DNA from: CAZPWF01 sp964590725
GTDB taxonomy: Bacteria; Patescibacteriota; Saccharimonadia; Saccharimonadales; JACQNP01
DNA: 46,785 nucleotides
Assembly: GCA_964590725.1 (NCBI GenBank)
Contig: CAZPWF010000005.1
Coordinates: 1-46,785 of the forward strand
Direction of reading: 5' to 3'
In this document: positions 40,569 to 46,785 of the stretch, piece by piece
Layout: each line of letters starts with the position of its first letter
How positions within the stretch are numbered: position 1 is the stretch's first letter
Position numbers and translations under genes: made by a program
The notes under the pieces: generated by a model
Database searches by the model: none
What the model was told of the DNA's origin: nothing
The model's input: only the letters and a program-made list of their open reading frames with translations

Positions 40569-40906
40569 TACTTCTTCTCCTTCTTGGTCTTCTTAGTGTC
40601 AGCGGCGTCTTCGCTAGCAAAGATAGCAATACTATCTCCTTCTTTGAGCGTAACGTATGCCTTTTTAAAATCAGGACGCTTGCCAAAGTTTGACTTGCCA
40701 CCTCTTCGTACGGTTCGTTTTACTTTGCCTTTGACGTTTAAAATATTCACAACTTGTACCGTTACATTAAACTGTGCACTTACTGCTTGGCTCACCATAA
40801 GTTTATTTGCATCAGATGGAACTTGAAATACATAAGTGTTTGTAGCTTCAGCCGTGCCGTATGCTTTTTCGCTAATTCGAGGTTTGAGTGTCATTTGCTT
40901 ACTCAT
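40568..40906 (-). CDS. rplW: Ribosomal protein uL23
   Basis: 112 aa. LKPRISEKAYGTAEATNTYVFQVPSDANKLMVSQAV and VNILNVKGKVKRTVRRGGKS. At the tunnel exit, docking site for trigger factor and SRP. Short charged C-terminal tail. Confidence 0.97.
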   Translation of the reverse strand: MSKQMTLKPRISEKAYGTAEATNTYVFQVPSDANKLMVSQAVSAQFNVTVQVVNILNVKGKVKRTVRRGGKSNFGKRPDFKKAYVTLKEGDSIAIFASEDAADTKKTKKEKK

Positions 40907-41574
40907 TACTTGTCACCTCCCTTTGTTGTGTCACTTTTCTTAGAAGGTGCAGCCAACCAATTATCAACAATCTCTAGAGACTTAGAGCTAATAACGATAG
41001 TGTCGGCGTTCATGACGTCATATACATTTAAGAAATTCGCCTGAACAAGTGTCACATTAGGTAGGTTATCTGTTGCTCGACGTGCCAGCGCATCCTTATC
41101 ACTTACAACAATCATAATCTTACCCTTAGCCCCAATCTTATCAAGCAACTGAATTGTTGACTTAACTCGACCGTCCTTACACTCAAAAGCCTCAATAACT
41201 TTAATCTTGTCATTCGTAGCTAATGTAAGAGCTTGTCGCAAAGCGGCTCTTTTACTTGATGTGGTAACCTTGTGCGAATAGTTCTCTTCGCCAGTTGGGC
41301 CAAATACAATACCACCACCTCGCCATATAGGGTTACGACTGGAACCAAAACGTGCACGACCTGTACCTTTTTGCTTCCATGGCTTTTTACCACCACCGCT
41401 TACTAGCCCACGAGTCTTAGTAACCGCATCACTGCCACGACCATTTGCTAGATATGCAACGTAAACTTGCTTCAGTAAGTCATGATTTTCTACCGCTACT
41501 GCAAAAACAGCCTTGTTTAACTTAGCCTGAGTAGTTGCCTTAGTTCCGGTTTTTGTATAGGTAACAACAGCCAT
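40906..41574 (-). CDS. rplD: Ribosomal protein uL4
   Basis: 222 aa. RGSDAVTKTRGLVSGGGKKPWKQKGTGRARFGSSRNPIWRGGGIVFGP is the tunnel loop. In E. coli uL4 represses its operon through the S10 leader; the leader before rplC (42205-42281) could serve the same here. Confidence 0.97.
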   Translation of the reverse strand: MAVVTYTKTGTKATTQAKLNKAVFAVAVENHDLLKQVYVAYLANGRGSDAVTKTRGLVSGGGKKPWKQKGTGRARFGSSRNPIWRGGGIVFGPTGEENYSHKVTTSSKRAALRQALTLATNDKIKVIEAFECKDGRVKSTIQLLDKIGAKGKIMIVVSDKDALARRATDNLPNVTLVQANFLNVYDVMNADTIVISSKSLEIVDNWLAAPSKKSDTTKGGDK

Positions 41575-42185
41575 TATTTTGCCTCCCTAACTAAAACGAT
41601 GCCCTTGCGCGGTCCAGGTACTGCGCCTGTAACGCCAATGACACCAAGTTCCATATCTACGAAAGCGACCTTGAGGTTTCGAACTGTTACTTGTTCTGCG
41701 CCCATCTGTCCAGCCATCTTCTTGCCCTTAAAAATCTTCTGGGGATACATTGATCCAATTGAACCAACCTTACGCGTATTACCTTTACCACCGTGAGTTT
41801 TGCGCTGACGATGAAAGTTATGACGCTTAATTGTACCTGCCCAACCCTTACCTTTACTAGTACCGGTTACCTGTATTTCGTCACCAGGACTAAAAATGTC
41901 GGCTGAAAAACTTTCGCCGACTTTCATATTTTCATCTATTTGTTCTACGCGGAATTCGCGTACTACTTTTGGTTGCACATTGGCTTGTTTGTTATGTCCA
42001 GCCTGAGCCTTACCAAGTTTTGCCTCTTCAGTTCCGAGTTGAATAGCAACATAGCCATCGGTCTCGTCTGTCTTAACTTGTGTAATGACGCAGGGACTAG
42101 CGGAAAGTAGGGTGACTGCACGAACAATACCATCGTCTGCGATAGTACTCGTCATGCCAACCTTTCGTGTAATTAATGCTTTCAT
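41574..42185 (-). CDS. rplC: Ribosomal protein uL3
   Basis: 203 aa. MKALITRKVGMTSTIADDG and GWAGTIKRHNFHRQRKTHGGKGNTRKVGSIGSMYPQKIFKGKKMAGQMG. SD AGGAG before the ATG. First gene of the long ribosomal-protein operon in this genome, since rpsJ is elsewhere. Confidence 0.98.
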   Translation of the reverse strand: MKALITRKVGMTSTIADDGIVRAVTLLSASPCVITQVKTDETDGYVAIQLGTEEAKLGKAQAGHNKQANVQPKVVREFRVEQIDENMKVGESFSADIFSPGDEIQVTGTSKGKGWAGTIKRHNFHRQRKTHGGKGNTRKVGSIGSMYPQKIFKGKKMAGQMGAEQVTVRNLKVAFVDMELGVIGVTGAVPGPRKGIVLVREAK

Positions 42186-42204
42186 AGTTCTCCTGTTGTA
42201 TGAG

Positions 42205-42281
42205 GTACAGACATTAAAATGCTTGGTGACGAACGGTTTCTACCCCTGTAGACCTGCTTGTTCACCAAGTTTTTACTGTAC
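42205..42281 (-). promoter_or_regulatory. Structured leader of the rplC operon
   Basis: CTGTAC/GTACAG (42276-42281 with 42205-42210) encloses TCACCAAG/CTTGGTGA (42262-42269 with 42222-42229), with further pairing inside. It sits between promoter and rplC, where an autoregulatory ribosomal-protein leader is expected. The E. coli S10 leader itself is not recognisable. Confidence 0.5.
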
Positions 42282-42303
42282 TCAAATCTTGATATACCAT
42301 TAC

Positions 42304-42333
42304 AGATTAGCACACCGAGTTTACTTCTGTCAA
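42304..42333 (-). promoter_or_regulatory. Promoter of the rplC operon
   Basis: TTGACA (42328-42333), 18 bases, TAATCT (42304-42309) with TGC before it, on the minus strand; leader about 110 bases. It lies just inside the 3' side of the upstream membrane-protein gene's downstream region. Confidence 0.7.
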
Positions 42334-42349
42334 TATGTTGTTTATTCTA

Positions 42350-42628
42350 CTATGTCGGGAGTATTGTTATGTATACGCCTGTTTGAATCCAAAAGCCCAC
42401 CAGCATTCCGACTGCTAACATGGCATATTCTATTTTACGATCAATTTGAAAGTGATCATGCGATGCGAATATAAGACCTATAATAAAACCAACGGGAATA
42501 GGAAATTGTTTTGCAAAAGTTGGATCTACAATTCTTATCCATTGAGAACCAATTATCAAATACATGACTATCTTAAATAGATATGCTCCGTCCGATTCTT
42601 TTGTTTGTACTTTTTTCTTTTTAGCCAT
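42350..42628 (-). CDS. Small two-helix membrane protein
   Basis: 92 aa. Basic start MAKKKKVQTKE. Hydrophobic stretches lie at about residues 15-30 (AYLFKIVMYLIIGSQW), 43-55 (FPIPVGFIIGLIFAS) and 68-90 (YAMLAVGMLVGFWIQTGVYITIL), so two to three membrane helices with the basic end inside. Family not recognised. No SD; TGCTATACT ends 6 bases before the ATG. It separates rpsJ from rplC. Confidence 0.65.
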   Translation of the reverse strand: MAKKKKVQTKESDGAYLFKIVMYLIIGSQWIRIVDPTFAKQFPIPVGFIIGLIFASHDHFQIDRKIEYAMLAVGMLVGFWIQTGVYITILPT

Positions 42629-42634
42629 AAGCAG

Positions 42635-42643
42635 AGTATAGCA
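42635..42643 (-). promoter_or_regulatory. Extended -10 promoter, leaderless gene
   Basis: TGCTATACT on the minus strand, CTGCTT (6 bases), ATG at 42628. Confidence 0.6.
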
Positions 42644-42673
42644 GATTAATTCCTTATTATTACACCTCAGGTA

Positions 42674-43060
42674 CTACGGGTATTTTTTGGAGAGCATTCG
42701 ATCAGCCCAGTCTAGTGATTCTTGTAATTGCTCAGCTGTTGGGGGTGGTGGTAATGGGCGCAAACTAACCATAACCTGTCTCTCAGTACTACCGCCTGCG
42801 TAGGTAATATCCATAAGATGCAACAAACCCTCTCTCTGGGCTCCTGGATATAGATTACTACGCTCAGCTTCATCGAAAGCAGAATATGGCACTGTCACAA
42901 CATGGTCTGCAAATAGACGTGTAGCTCCATTCGCTTTTTGTTCTTTAGCCTCTTCTATGCTGGCATAACGGACATCTACGCAATCATCCAGTACGTGCCA
43001 TATGTAACATGGACCCTGGACAATTGTTTGAATATACTCCGGGCATCCCTTCTCGATCAT
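42674..43060 (-). CDS. Hypothetical protein
   Basis: 128 aa, ATG at 43060. Family not recognised. It seems soluble, with Cys residues near the start (MIEKGCPEYIQTIVQGPCYIWHVLDDC) and a proline run PLPPPP before a C-terminal helix. No SD. The promoter with an internal palindrome suggests tight control by a dimeric repressor. Single-gene unit. Confidence 0.65.
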   Translation of the reverse strand: MIEKGCPEYIQTIVQGPCYIWHVLDDCVDVRYASIEEAKEQKANGATRLFADHVVTVPYSAFDEAERSNLYPGAQREGLLHLMDITYAGGSTERQVMVSLRPLPPPPTAEQLQESLDWADRMLSKKYP

Positions 43061-43066
43061 GTAAAA

Positions 43067-43095
43067 ATAATATAACTATAGTTATATATTCACAA
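43067..43095 (-). promoter_or_regulatory. Promoter with palindromic operator
   Basis: TTGTGA (43090-43095), 17 bases, TATTAT (43067-43072) on the minus strand, then 6 bases to the ATG at 43060. A perfect 18-bp palindrome ATATAACTATAGTTATAT (43070-43087) fills the spacer and reaches into the -10. Confidence 0.65.
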
Positions 43096-43110
43096 TGTTT
43101 AATAAAAGAA

Positions 43111-43132
43111 GAACCGCTCTTTCGAGCGGCTC
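43111..43132 (-). terminator. Terminator of rpsJ
   Basis: GAGCCGCTC-GAAA-GAGCGGTTC on the minus strand, 9 bp with one G-U, followed by TTCTTTTATT; 22 bases after the rpsJ stop. Confidence 0.85.
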
Positions 43133-43154
43133 ATGCATCAATTAATGTAATGAA

Positions 43155-43520
43155 TTACATCTTAATTTCAGCGTCACAACCAGCTGGGAGCGATAGATTC
43201 ATTAGTGAATCAATTGTCTTAGGTGTGGGTTCAAAAACATCAATTAATCTTTTATGAACACGCATTTCAAACTGTTCACGACCCTTCTTGTATACATGTG
43301 GGCTTTTTACAACCGTATAAAGAGTTTTCTTGGTTGGCAGCGGGATAGGTCCAGCAATTGTTGCGCCAGTTCTAAGAGCCGTGTCGACAATCTGCTTCGC
43401 AGACTGGTCAATTACTTTGTGATCGTAAGCCTTCAAACGAATACGAATTCGTTGCTTAGTTGGTGCTGGTGTCTTAGCAGGTGCAGCTGGTCTTTTTTCT
43501 GATTTTGGCGCTTCTGCCAT
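43155..43520 (-). CDS. rpsJ: Ribosomal protein uS10
   Basis: 121 aa. The core from residue 23 (QRIRIRLKAYDHKVIDQSAKQIVDTALRTGATIAGPIPLPT) is normal. A 20-residue Ala/Pro/Lys extension precedes it. It is separate from rplC by 970 bases with two orphan genes, and has its own terminator, so it is a one-gene unit. SD AAGGAG about 9 bases before the ATG. Confidence 0.97.
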   Translation of the reverse strand: MAEAPKSEKRPAAPAKTPAPTKQRIRIRLKAYDHKVIDQSAKQIVDTALRTGATIAGPIPLPTKKTLYTVVKSPHVYKKGREQFEMRVHKRLIDVFEPTPKTIDSLMNLSLPAGCDAEIKM

Positions 43521-43623
43521 AGAATAAATCTCCTTATTCTTGTGTGATGTAACATCTTTGCAATCTTACTAAGGAAGACCTGCAACGACTTTTGGTCACC
43601 ACGATTAATTTACAATTATGATT

Positions 43624-44373
43624 TTACAACAAAGATTTCAAGTTGTCTACAGCCAACGGTGAATGTAATGCATCCAACATTTGTTTCATCCCGTTCTTGT
43701 ATGCAACAATACCGCGTTTTAGATTAAAAGGTGAGACCCGGGGTAAGTCTGGCATATGAACACTTACCATTTCGGTTCTATTAACCTGTTGTGATCTTTT
43801 TCGGTCTAAATTTATGTGCAGTATACGATCTCTAGAATCTGTGCCAGCTATCCCAGAGTGATCCTTAATTCCCCCGTCAATTTTGCGACGACCATCAATC
43901 GTGACTGGGTGAAACAAGCCAGGGAATGCACAAGATGCGCGAACTGCTAAAACCATGTCCCCAGTATCAATAACTTCTGTTTGATGACTGCGGATATCAT
44001 AAACAGAAATACGTGCCTGTTTATCAGCTTCTTCAAATGTTGTAACGGGCATAATTTCACGTAGCCTCATATCAAAAAGCTCACCTTTTAGCAGCCCTTT
44101 TCCTACGCCTGGATCCCAAAAATTCTGTCGCTCAATGTCAACTAAATTACGGTAAATCTCACTTGGCTCTAAACCTGATGCAGCTAGGCCGACCACAAAA
44201 GCACCGGCGCTGGAACCAGTAAATCTCGAAGGTTCCAGGCTATTATCAATGAGCGCTTCATACGCACCTGCCTCAGCATAAAATCCAAAAAAGCCAGATG
44301 ACATCGCTAAAGTATACTCTCCTTCCATCAGCCACTCAGCTAAAGTAGGAATACCATTTTTATCAGAATTCAT
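43624..44373 (-). CDS. Patatin-like phospholipase
   Basis: 249 aa. The nucleophile elbow GSSAG is at residues 53-57 (Ser55), and KIDGGIKDH holds the Asp of the Ser-Asp dyad (DGG). The oxyanion-hole loop is SSGFFGFYAEAGAYEAL, where family members usually have GGGxxG, so it is diverged. ASCAFPGLFHPV is typical of the family. No signal peptide, so it acts inside the cell or is delivered some other way; it may cut host or own lipids. Confidence 0.88.
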   Translation of the reverse strand: MNSDKNGIPTLAEWLMEGEYTLAMSSGFFGFYAEAGAYEALIDNSLEPSRFTGSSAGAFVVGLAASGLEPSEIYRNLVDIERQNFWDPGVGKGLLKGELFDMRLREIMPVTTFEEADKQARISVYDIRSHQTEVIDTGDMVLAVRASCAFPGLFHPVTIDGRRKIDGGIKDHSGIAGTDSRDRILHINLDRKRSQQVNRTEMVSVHMPDLPRVSPFNLKRGIVAYKNGMKQMLDALHSPLAVDNLKSLL

Positions 44374-44453
44374 TGTTAGGATATTTTACTACTATTCTTA
44401 AACAAGTAAATAGCCTCACGTAACAAAGAACTCAAGAGATTGGCAATTATCCC

Positions 44454-44482
44454 TTGACGCCATAATACTTCTTTAGTATACT
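44454..44482 (+). promoter_or_regulatory. Promoter of the transposase
   Basis: TTGACG (44454-44459), 17 bases, TATACT (44477-44482), then 10 bases to the ATG at 44493. Leader of only about 3 bases and no SD. Confidence 0.75.
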
Positions 44483-44492
44483 GGTAACAGAT

Positions 44493-45350
44493 ATGAAATT
44501 CACGATGCAAGAGTTCAATCAAAAGTTTCCTAGCAGTGATAGCTGTCTTGAATACTTATGGAAAATGCACTTCGCAGATAAGCCTTGTACTACCTGTGGT
44601 TTACTAGAAGGCTTCCACAAACTTCCTAATCGTCCAGCCTACCAATGCGAGTGTGGTAGCCAACTTTACCCATTAGCCGGTACGCCCTTCCATAAAACAA
44701 CCACTGATCTACGCACCTGGTTCCTGGCAATCTTCTTTATGACCAATACGCGTTCGGGTATGTCAGCTCTCCAGTTCCAGCGTATAAGTGGAGTAACTTA
44801 TAAGACTGCCTGGCGTATCTTCAAACAAGTTCGCCTGATGATGGCAGATGACGAAACATTGCTCAATGACAGTGTTGAAGTAGACGAAGCGTATATGCAC
44901 CCCAACCCCCAAAGACGAAGTACAGCTAAACCTCACAACAGCCAAGTTATCTTTGGCATGGTGGAACGTGGTGGCCGTGCCAGAATAAAGCACGTTAAAA
45001 GTTCTGGTACTCGTGTGCTAATTCCTGAAATTCAGAAGAACATTGAACCGACCGCCACCATCTATAGCGACGAGCATGGTTCGTACCGAATACTCAAACG
45101 ACGTGGTTACCAACACGAAACGGTGAATCACGGACGCCAGCAATACGTCGTTGGCCGAGTACACACCCAAAACGTTGAAAACTTCTGGAGCCAGTTTAAG
45201 CGAGGTATCTATGGTGTCTACCGACACTGTGACCCAAGCTACCTACAACAATATGCAAACGAGTATGCTTTTCGTTACTCAAATCGCAAGAACGATACAC
45301 CTATGTTTGAGCTGGTATTGGGCAAACTTCTCAACTCAGCTAGCTCTTAA
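44493..45350 (+). CDS. IS1595-family (ISXO2-like) transposase
   Basis: 285 aa. The N-terminal zinc ribbon has CTTCG and CEC. PLAGTPFHKTTTDLRTWFLAIFFM is typical of the family. The DDE-like triad reads VEVDEAYM, YSDEHGSY and HTQNVENFWSQFKRGIYG (Asp, Asp, and the family's N/E position). The frame is whole, so it may be active. Target duplications and true ends were not established; GGCAAT/ATTGCC at 44442-44447 and 45374-45379 could be the ends. Confidence 0.9.
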   Translation: MKFTMQEFNQKFPSSDSCLEYLWKMHFADKPCTTCGLLEGFHKLPNRPAYQCECGSQLYPLAGTPFHKTTTDLRTWFLAIFFMTNTRSGMSALQFQRISGVTYKTAWRIFKQVRLMMADDETLLNDSVEVDEAYMHPNPQRRSTAKPHNSQVIFGMVERGGRARIKHVKSSGTRVLIPEIQKNIEPTATIYSDEHGSYRILKRRGYQHETVNHGRQQYVVGRVHTQNVENFWSQFKRGIYGVYRHCDPSYLQQYANEYAFRYSNRKNDTPMFELVLGKLLNSASS

Positions 45351-45604
45351 ATCAAGTATATAGCTAATTTTGCATTGCCCCCATGGGCGAGGGCAATATC
45401 CTCATGGTTTAACAGATATGGTGTGTAATAATTCGTAGTACCTACCTTTACAAGTAACGGTGTAGGTGGGGTTGGCAGAAATAATATACCGCCATCAGGC
45501 TAAAACACGGAGAACAAAAACTAAAAATACTCCAACAAAACTTCACTATTCAAAACCATATATCTAAAATCTAAAGCTCACTAATCACTCATACATACTC
45601 AACA
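45351..45604. other. Non-coding gap after the transposase
   Basis: 254 bases without an ORF. It holds a hairpin ATTGCCC/GGGCAAT (45374-45397), the repeat copy at 45391-45420 and a small stem ACCTAC/GTAGGT (45440-45467). The last 100 bases are AT-rich. Confidence 0.5.
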
Positions 45605-46432
45605 ATGAAACTACCTACAATAACCAAGAAGCAGCAAGAAATACTCAAACTGCTCTACACCTATAGATTCTTAACCAGTATCCAAATTCAAACCTTAATG
45701 AACCATAAAGACCGTAAGACTATTAATATGTGGCTGAAAGATCTTCGAGAAAAACAGTACGTCACTTGGATATACTCCACACATTTCTTAGAGAAAACCA
45801 AACCGGCTATCTACTACCTTGGTATTAGTGGCGTCCGGTTCCTGAAGACAACCGAGAACTACCCGCTTGAGGAAGTCCGCAAACGCTACCGTGAGTCCTC
45901 GCGAAGCCAAACCTTTATTGACCACAGCCTCCTCATTGCAGACTGCTGCATTACCCTGGAACAGAAACGCACTAAGGATATTACCTACTTCTATGAAACG
46001 GAAGCAGAGTACCGGGGTGATAGTTACTACCATTTTATCCTTGAGAGTGAATTAGTTTGTCCCGATCTCTGCTTCTCCAAGAGTCAGTACGACGAAACTC
46101 GACATGAAGACGTAACACTCAATAGCTATCTGCTAGAGATCTTTGACGCTACCCTGCCACGCTACCGCCTGAAGCATCGCCTTAAGTGCTACATTGAGTA
46201 TTTAGAAAGTGGCGACTGGCAAGAAGAGACCGAGGAAGACAAACCACCAATTGTGCTTCTGGCCTGTCCAACCTTAACTGACATGATCTACGCCAAACGC
46301 CGCACTAAGCGACTACTAGAAGATATCCAAGATGGGGACACTGAAGCAGACCAACGGCTACATATCAGATTTGCGACATTAGAGAAGCTTAAGGAACACG
46401 GTGTTACCGGAAAGATTTGGGAAGAAGCCTGA
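45605..46432 (+). CDS. Replication-relaxation-like protein (Replic_Relax)
   Basis: 275 aa. The N-terminal winged helix (ITKKQQEILKLLYTYRFLTSIQIQTLMNHKDRKTINMWLKDLREKQYV, then YYLGISGVRFLK) is followed by a SRSQTFIDHSLLIADCCITLEQ segment and a PDLCF...YLLEIFDATLPRYRLKHRLKCYIEYL restriction-endonuclease-like half. This fits the Replic_Relax family of mobile elements, common in Patescibacteria. It has no clear SD. More C-ending codons than its core neighbours, in keeping with transfer. Confidence 0.75.
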   Translation: MKLPTITKKQQEILKLLYTYRFLTSIQIQTLMNHKDRKTINMWLKDLREKQYVTWIYSTHFLEKTKPAIYYLGISGVRFLKTTENYPLEEVRKRYRESSRSQTFIDHSLLIADCCITLEQKRTKDITYFYETEAEYRGDSYYHFILESELVCPDLCFSKSQYDETRHEDVTLNSYLLEIFDATLPRYRLKHRLKCYIEYLESGDWQEETEEDKPPIVLLACPTLTDMIYAKRRTKRLLEDIQDGDTEADQRLHIRFATLEKLKEHGVTGKIWEEA

Positions 46433-46457
46433 GAATGCGAGTGTTTTGAAACTGCAG

Positions 46458-46483
46458 CCTCGAAAGAGTGAGCTCTTTCGAGG
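46458..46483 (+). terminator. Terminator after Replic_Relax gene
   Basis: CCTCGAAAGAG-TGAG-CTCTTTCGAGG, a perfect 11-bp hairpin followed by TTCCTTACTTTT; 25 bases after the stop. Confidence 0.8.
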
Positions 46484-46486
46484 TTC

Positions 46487-46512
46487 CTTACTTTTATAGA
46501 GAGAAAAGTAAG
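46487..46512. terminator. Second hairpin
   Basis: CTTACTTTT/AAAAGTAAG, 9 bp with an 8-base loop, directly after the first terminator. It may act as a backup terminator. Confidence 0.5.
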
Positions 46513-46565
46513 TTTGAAGCTGGCTCTCATGAGTTTCTCATAATCCTCATGTATACTAACGTTTC

Positions 46566-46785
46566 ATGACCCTAATACAAAAACTGGCAATATTTGGTGC
46601 CAAATATGTCATCTTCTTTCTTCTGACTCTTGCTGCAGTCTGGTTTCTTTTGCAAGTACCAAAGGCAAAACGCAAAGAAGTTGTCATCTTTGCTGTCCCG
46701 AGCGTTCTCCTAACGTTTTTGCTGTCGCTTATAGCTGCCAAACTTTATATGAACCCTCGACCCTTTGTGGTTGGTCATTTCACGC
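46566..46785 (+). CDS. PAP2-like phosphatase, partial (cut by window end)
   Basis: 73 codons in frame to the window edge. Hydrophobic stretches YVIFFLLTLAAVWFLL and VVIFAVPSVLLTFLLSLIAA are followed by AKLYMNPRPFVVGHF, resembling the first PAP2 motif (Lys...RPF) of BcrC-type undecaprenyl-diphosphate phosphatases. The Lys-to-RP spacing is one residue short. The catalytic His motifs lie outside the window. A TATACT box ends 8 bases before the ATG. Confidence 0.55.
   Translation, partial: MTLIQKLAIFGAKYVIFFLLTLAAVWFLLQVPKAKRKEVVIFAVPSVLLTFLLSLIAAKLYMNPRPFVVGHFT

Larger units (their letters stand above)
44442..45420 (+). mobile_element. Insertion sequence with flanking partial repeat
   Basis: The transposase gene is flanked by similar sequence on both sides: GGCAATTATCC...TAACAGATATG upstream (44442-44495) and GGCAATATCC...TAACAGATATG downstream (45391-45420), the second copy lacking the promoter in the middle. 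The TAACAGATATG parts are identical. Ends are approximate. Confidence 0.45.

Noticed and set aside
1..46785. Recoded TGA (as in Gracilibacteria/SR1)
   Set aside because: TGA works as an ordinary stop (secE, dcd, Replic_Relax) and no in-frame TGA interrupts conserved genes.

Overview
The window looks like chromosome of a Candidate Phyla Radiation (Patescibacteria) bacterium, most likely a Saccharibacteria (TM7) relative. The evidence is a large ribosomal-protein supercluster with no uL30 gene between rpsE and rplO (loss of uL30 is a CPR trait), no adk or map between secY and infA, a long SecY, many tiny orphan proteins, ordinary use of TGA as stop, and a Replic_Relax-type gene beside an IS1595-type transposase. 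No identification by database search was possible.

Layout. 1-8.6 kb (minus strand): rplJ-rplL behind an L10-type leader with attenuator; an orphan gene; a thymidylate/dNTP operon (dNMP kinase-like, dcd, and a Tmk-ThyX-ThyX fusion); then secE-nusG-orphan-rplK-orphan-rplA. 8.7-12.7 kb: a membrane glycosyltransferase convergent with and overlapping an orphan histidine kinase, a YgjP-type metallopeptidase and a P-loop kinase. 12.7-19.4 kb: tRNA-Trp, typA, and divergent from it a glycogen operon (glycogen synthase, GH57, GH15). 19.4-22.5 kb: rpmG, tRNA-Thr(GGU), orphan genes, an MBL-fold protein, then a minus-strand noncoding block with a rod-shaped RNA, tRNA-Thr(UGU), tRNA-Tyr and a tRNA-Tyr-derived structured element. 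22.5-26 kb: TPR protein, holB, rluD, trpS. 26-27.9 kb: orphan genes interleaved with two paralogous structured RNA elements whose stems are kept by compensatory and wobble changes. 27.9-42.3 kb: the ribosomal-protein supercluster with rpoA, secY and infA, led by a structured leader at rplC. 42.3-44.4 kb: orphan genes, one with a perfect palindrome between its -35 and -10, rpsJ as a separate unit, and a patatin-like lipase. 44.4 kb to the end: accessory DNA with the transposase, the Replic_Relax-like gene and a truncated PAP2-like gene.

The main threads for a second look are: (i) the duplicated RNA element at 26.4 and 27.0 kb; (ii) the noncoding block at 21.85-22.53 kb, where several stems pair perfectly only on the minus strand because of G-U pairs; (iii) a recurring -10 box (often TGn-extended) placed 6-7 bases before the start codon, which predicts leaderless mRNAs; and (iv) the Tmk-ThyX-ThyX fusion, whose two ThyX halves each keep a different part of the ThyX signature. 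All structures were paired by hand; none was folded or searched by computer.
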